A stretch of DNA of 64,000 nucleotides from Ascidia mentula (taxonomy: Eukaryota > Chordata > Ascidiacea > Phlebobranchia > Ascidiidae): the NCBI GenBank assembly GCA_947561715.1, contig OX387197.1, forward strand, positions 16,724,266 through 16,788,265, read 5' to 3'. The first letter of the stretch is position 1, and the number at the start of each line of letters is the position of its first letter. Below, one piece after another: positions 61,301 through 64,000 of this stretch. Both the position numbers and the translations under genes were made by a program. The notes under the pieces were generated by a model. It did no database searches. It was not told where the DNA came from and was given only the letters and a program-made list of their open reading frames with translations.

Positions 61301-64000
61301 CCAGCCTATCCCACCCAGTCTTAACTTCGGCCCTATCTCGCCCATTGTTAAGTGGGTCGCGAAAAAAACAGAGTCCAGCCTATGTTTCCCATTGTTAAGT
61401 GGGCTTGGGGCTCAAAAAAAACAGAGTCCAGCCTATAACACCCAGTCTTAACTTCGGCTCTATCTCGCCCATTGTTAAGTGTGTCGGGAAAAAAACAGAG
61501 TCCAGCCTATCCCACCCAGTCTTAACTTCGGCCCTATCTCGCCCATTGTTAAGTGTGTCGGGAAAAAAACAGAGTCCAACCTATGTCTCCCATTGTTAAG
61601 TGGGTTTGGGGCTCGAAAAAAACAGAGTCCAGCCTATCCCACCCAGTCTTAACTTCGGCCATATCTAGCCCATTGTTAAGTGGGTCGCGAAAAAAACAGA
61701 GTCCAGCCTATGTCTCCCATTGTTAAGTGGGCTTGGGGCTCGAAAAAAACAGAGTCCAGCCTATCCCACCCAGTCTTAACTTCGGCCCTATCTCGCCCAT
61801 TGTTAAGTGGGTCGCGAAAAAAACAGAGTCCAGCCTATGTTTCCCATTGTTAAGTGGGCTAGGGGCTCGAAAAAAACAGAATCCAGCCTATCCCACCCAG
61901 TCTTAACTTCGGCCCTATCTCGCCCATTGTTAAGTGGGTCGCGAAAAAAACAGAGTCCAGCCTATGTCTCCCATTGTTAAGTGGGCTTGGGGCTCGAAAA
62001 AAACAGAGTCCAGCCTATAACACCCAGTCTTAACTTCGGCCCTATCTCGCCCATTGTTAAGTGTGTCGGGAAAAACACAGAGTCCAGCCTATCCCACCCA
62101 GTCTTAACTTCGGCCCTATCTCGCCCATTGTTAAGTGGGTCGCGAAAAAAACAGAGTCCAGCCTATGTTTCCCATTGTTAAGTGGGCTTGGGGCTCGAAA
62201 AAAACAGAGTCCAGCCTATAACACCCAGTCTTAACTTCGGCCCTATCTCGCCCATTGTTAAGTGTGTCGGGAAAAAAACAGAGTCCAGCCTATCCCACCC
62301 AGTCTTAACTTCGGCCCTATCTCGCCCATTGTTAAGTGGGTCGCGAAAAAAACAAGAGTCCAACCTATGTCTCCCATTGTTAAGTGGATTTGGGGCTCGA
62401 AAAAAACAGAGTCCAGCCTATCCCACCCAGTCTTAACTTCGGCCCTATCTAGCCCATTGTTAAGTGGGTCGCGAAAAAAACAGAGTCCAGCCTATGTCTC
62501 CCATTGTTAAGTGGGCTTGGGGCTCGAAAAAAACAGAGTCCAGCCTATCCCACCCAGTCTTAACTTCGGCCCTATCTCGCCCATTGTTAAGTGGGTCGCG
62601 AAAAAAACAGAGTCCAGCCTATGTCTCCCATTGTTAAGTGGGCTTGGGCTCGAAAAAAACAGAGTCCAGCCTATCCCACCCAGTCTTAACTTCGGCCCTA
62701 TCTCGCCCATTGTTAAGTGGGTCGCAAAAAAAACAGAGTCCAGTCTATGTCTCCCATTGTTAAGTGGGCTTGGGGCTCGAAAAAAACAGAGTCCAGCCTA
62801 TCCCACCCAGTCTTAACTTCGGCCCCATCACGCCCATTGTTAAGTGGGTCGCGAAAAAAAGAGAGTCCAGCCTATGTCTCCCATTGTTAAGTGGGCTTGG
62901 GGCTCGAAAAAAACAGAGTCCAGCCTATGTCTCCCATTGTTAAGTGGGCTTGGGCTCGAAGAAAACAAGAGTCCAGCCTATCCCACCCAGTCTTAACTTC
63001 GGCCCTATCTCGCCCATTGTTAAGTGGGTCGCGAAAAAAACAGAGTCCAGCCTATGTCTCCCATTGTTAAGTGGGCTTGGGCTCGAAAAAAACAGAGTCC
63101 AGCCTATCCCACCCAGTTTTAACTTCGGCCCTATCTCGCCCATTGTTAAGTGGGTCGCAAAAAAAACAGAGTCCAGCCTATGTCTCCCATTGTTAAGTGG
63201 GCTTGGGGCTCGAAAAAAACAGAGTCCAGCCTATCCCACCCAGTCTTAACTTCGGCCCTATCTCGCCCATTGTTAAGTGGGTCGCGAAAAAAACAGAGTC
63301 CAGCCTATGTCTCCCATTGTTAAGTGGGCTTGGGGCTCGAAAAAACAGAGTCCAGCCTATCCCACCCAGTCTTAACTTCGGCCCTATCTCGCCCATTGTT
63401 AAGTGGGTCGCGAAAAAAACAGAGTCCAGCCTATGTCTCCCATTGTTAAGTGGGCTTGGGCTCGAAAAAAGCAGAGTCCAGCCTATCCCACCCAGTCAAC
63501 TTCGGCCCTATCTAGCCCATTGTTAAGTGGGTCGCGAAAAAAACAGAGTCCAGCCTATGTCTCCCATTGTTAAGTGGGCTTGGGGCTCGAAAAAAACAGA
63601 GTCCAGCCTATAACACCCAGTCTTAACTTCGGCCCTATCTCGCCCATTGTTAAGTGGGTCGCGAAAAAAACAGAGTCCAGCCTATGTCTCCCATTGTTAA
63701 GTGGGCTTGGGGCTCGAAAAAACAGAGTCCAGCCTATCCCACCCAGTCTTAACTTCGGCCCTATCTCGCCCATTGTTAAGTGGGTCGCGAAAAAAACAGA
63801 GTCCAGCCTATGTTTCCCATTGTTAAGTGGGCTAGGGGCTCGAAAAAAACAGAATCCAGCCTATCCCACCCAGTCTTAACTTCGGCCCTATCTAGCCCAT
63901 TGTTAAGTGGGTCGCGAAAAAAACAGAGTCCAGCCTATGTCTCCCATTGTTAGGTGGGCTTGGGGCTCGAAAAAAACAGAGTCCAGCCTATAACACCCAG

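Larger units (their letters stand above)
59683..63056. repeat. 2178-bp offset segmental duplication with 4-monomer indel
   Basis: 59683-61385 matches 61861-63056. Shared markers at +2178 are cagaatccagcc (59701 and 61879), gggaaaaacacagag (near 59890 and 62068) and gtccaacctatg (near 60181 and 62359). Further right the offset falls to about 1671, marked by gctcgaagaaaacaag (near 61285 and 62956), so the right-hand copy lacks about 506 bp, close to four monomers, present in the left-hand copy. Confidence 0.8.
3314..64000. repeat. 126/127-bp satellite array, ~480 copies, open at right edge
   Basis: From gggcatggggctcg near 3314 to the last base, the sequence is a single head-to-tail repeat. 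The period is 127 bp when the unit ends in cttggggct and 126 bp when it ends in cttgggct. A 12-bp-deleted form gives about 115 bp. Fixed blocks are cgaaaaaaacagagtccagc (twice per unit), cccacccagtcttaacttcg, and cccattgttaagtggg (twice per unit). Variation includes A-tract length (usually 6-8), tatccc versus tataac, ggccc versus ggcct, and cccattgtt versus cccattttt. I saw no inversion and no foreign insert. The copy count is estimated from length divided by period, not counted. The family is not one I recognise by name. Confidence 0.98.

Noticed and set aside
3314..64000. Hundreds of 60-185-codon open frames on both strands
   Set aside because: All are translations of the satellite. Stops depend on the 126 versus 127 bp period and both strands are open together. 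No start-site context, codon signal or variation pattern suggests coding.
3314..64000. CRISPR-like repeat/spacer array
   Set aside because: Every part of the unit recurs, so there are no unique spacers. Period, divergence and lack of cas genes fit satellite DNA.
3314..64000. CENP-B box in the 127-bp monomer
   Set aside because: ttcggccctatctcgcggg in the deletion form contains TTCG and CGGG, but the spacing is wrong and the required A is not in place.
3314..64000. RNA polymerase III B-box from gctcgaaaaaaac or gattccagc
   Set aside because: Neither matches the B-box consensus at the key positions, and no A-box or tRNA-like fold accompanies them.
1..64000. Telomere repeats, rRNA, tRNA or insertion-sequence features
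   Set aside because: None was seen on either strand when reading through. The only non-satellite DNA (2100-3313) contains no such motif.

Overview
This window is non-coding, repetitive eukaryotic DNA. I see no gene, rRNA, tRNA, CRISPR array or insertion sequence in it. It holds two unrelated tandem-repeat (satellite) families separated by about 1.2 kb of mostly single-copy, AT-rich DNA. This fits centromeric, pericentromeric, subtelomeric or other heterochromatic DNA of a eukaryote. Nothing in the sequence identifies the species, and no telomere repeat is visible.

Layout. (1) Positions 1-2099: twelve head-to-tail copies of a ~190-bp repeat, the last one truncated, with two copies shortened to 165 bp and with short higher-order patterns (offsets 758 and ~544 bp). 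(2) 2100-3313: spacer with a six-unit GAATN microsatellite, several short palindromes, one AATAAA signal and no convincing coding region. (3) 3314-64000: an unbroken array of a 126/127-bp satellite, roughly 480 copies estimated from length, still running at the right edge. All copies point the same way.

The 127-bp monomer is an old internal dimer. Half A (74 bp) and half B (52-53 bp) share the blocks cgaaaaaaacagagtccagc and cccattgttaagtggg, and differ by a ~30-bp segment found only in half A. The array is built from nested, mostly tandem segmental duplications that can be recognised by shared private variants. Offsets are 982, 1732, 1993, 6131, 886, 1142, 2410, 2649, 750, 2254, 188 and 2178 bp, plus longer-range copies at about 4.57, 5.1, 7.0-7.2 and 17.3 kb. 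Most offsets are whole numbers of monomers. A minority of junctions are in half-monomer register (A-A or B-B), which points to exchange between the two shared cores.

The many open frames of 60-185 codons inside the array, on both strands, are by-products of the repeat: 126 bp is exactly 42 codons, so runs of that form stay open. I do not annotate them as genes. What the window offers is a readable record of satellite turnover (unequal exchange, amplification, local homogenisation), not a new biochemical system. Duplication limits were read by eye and are good to a few tens of bases. The large near-identical blocks also need checking against assembly error.
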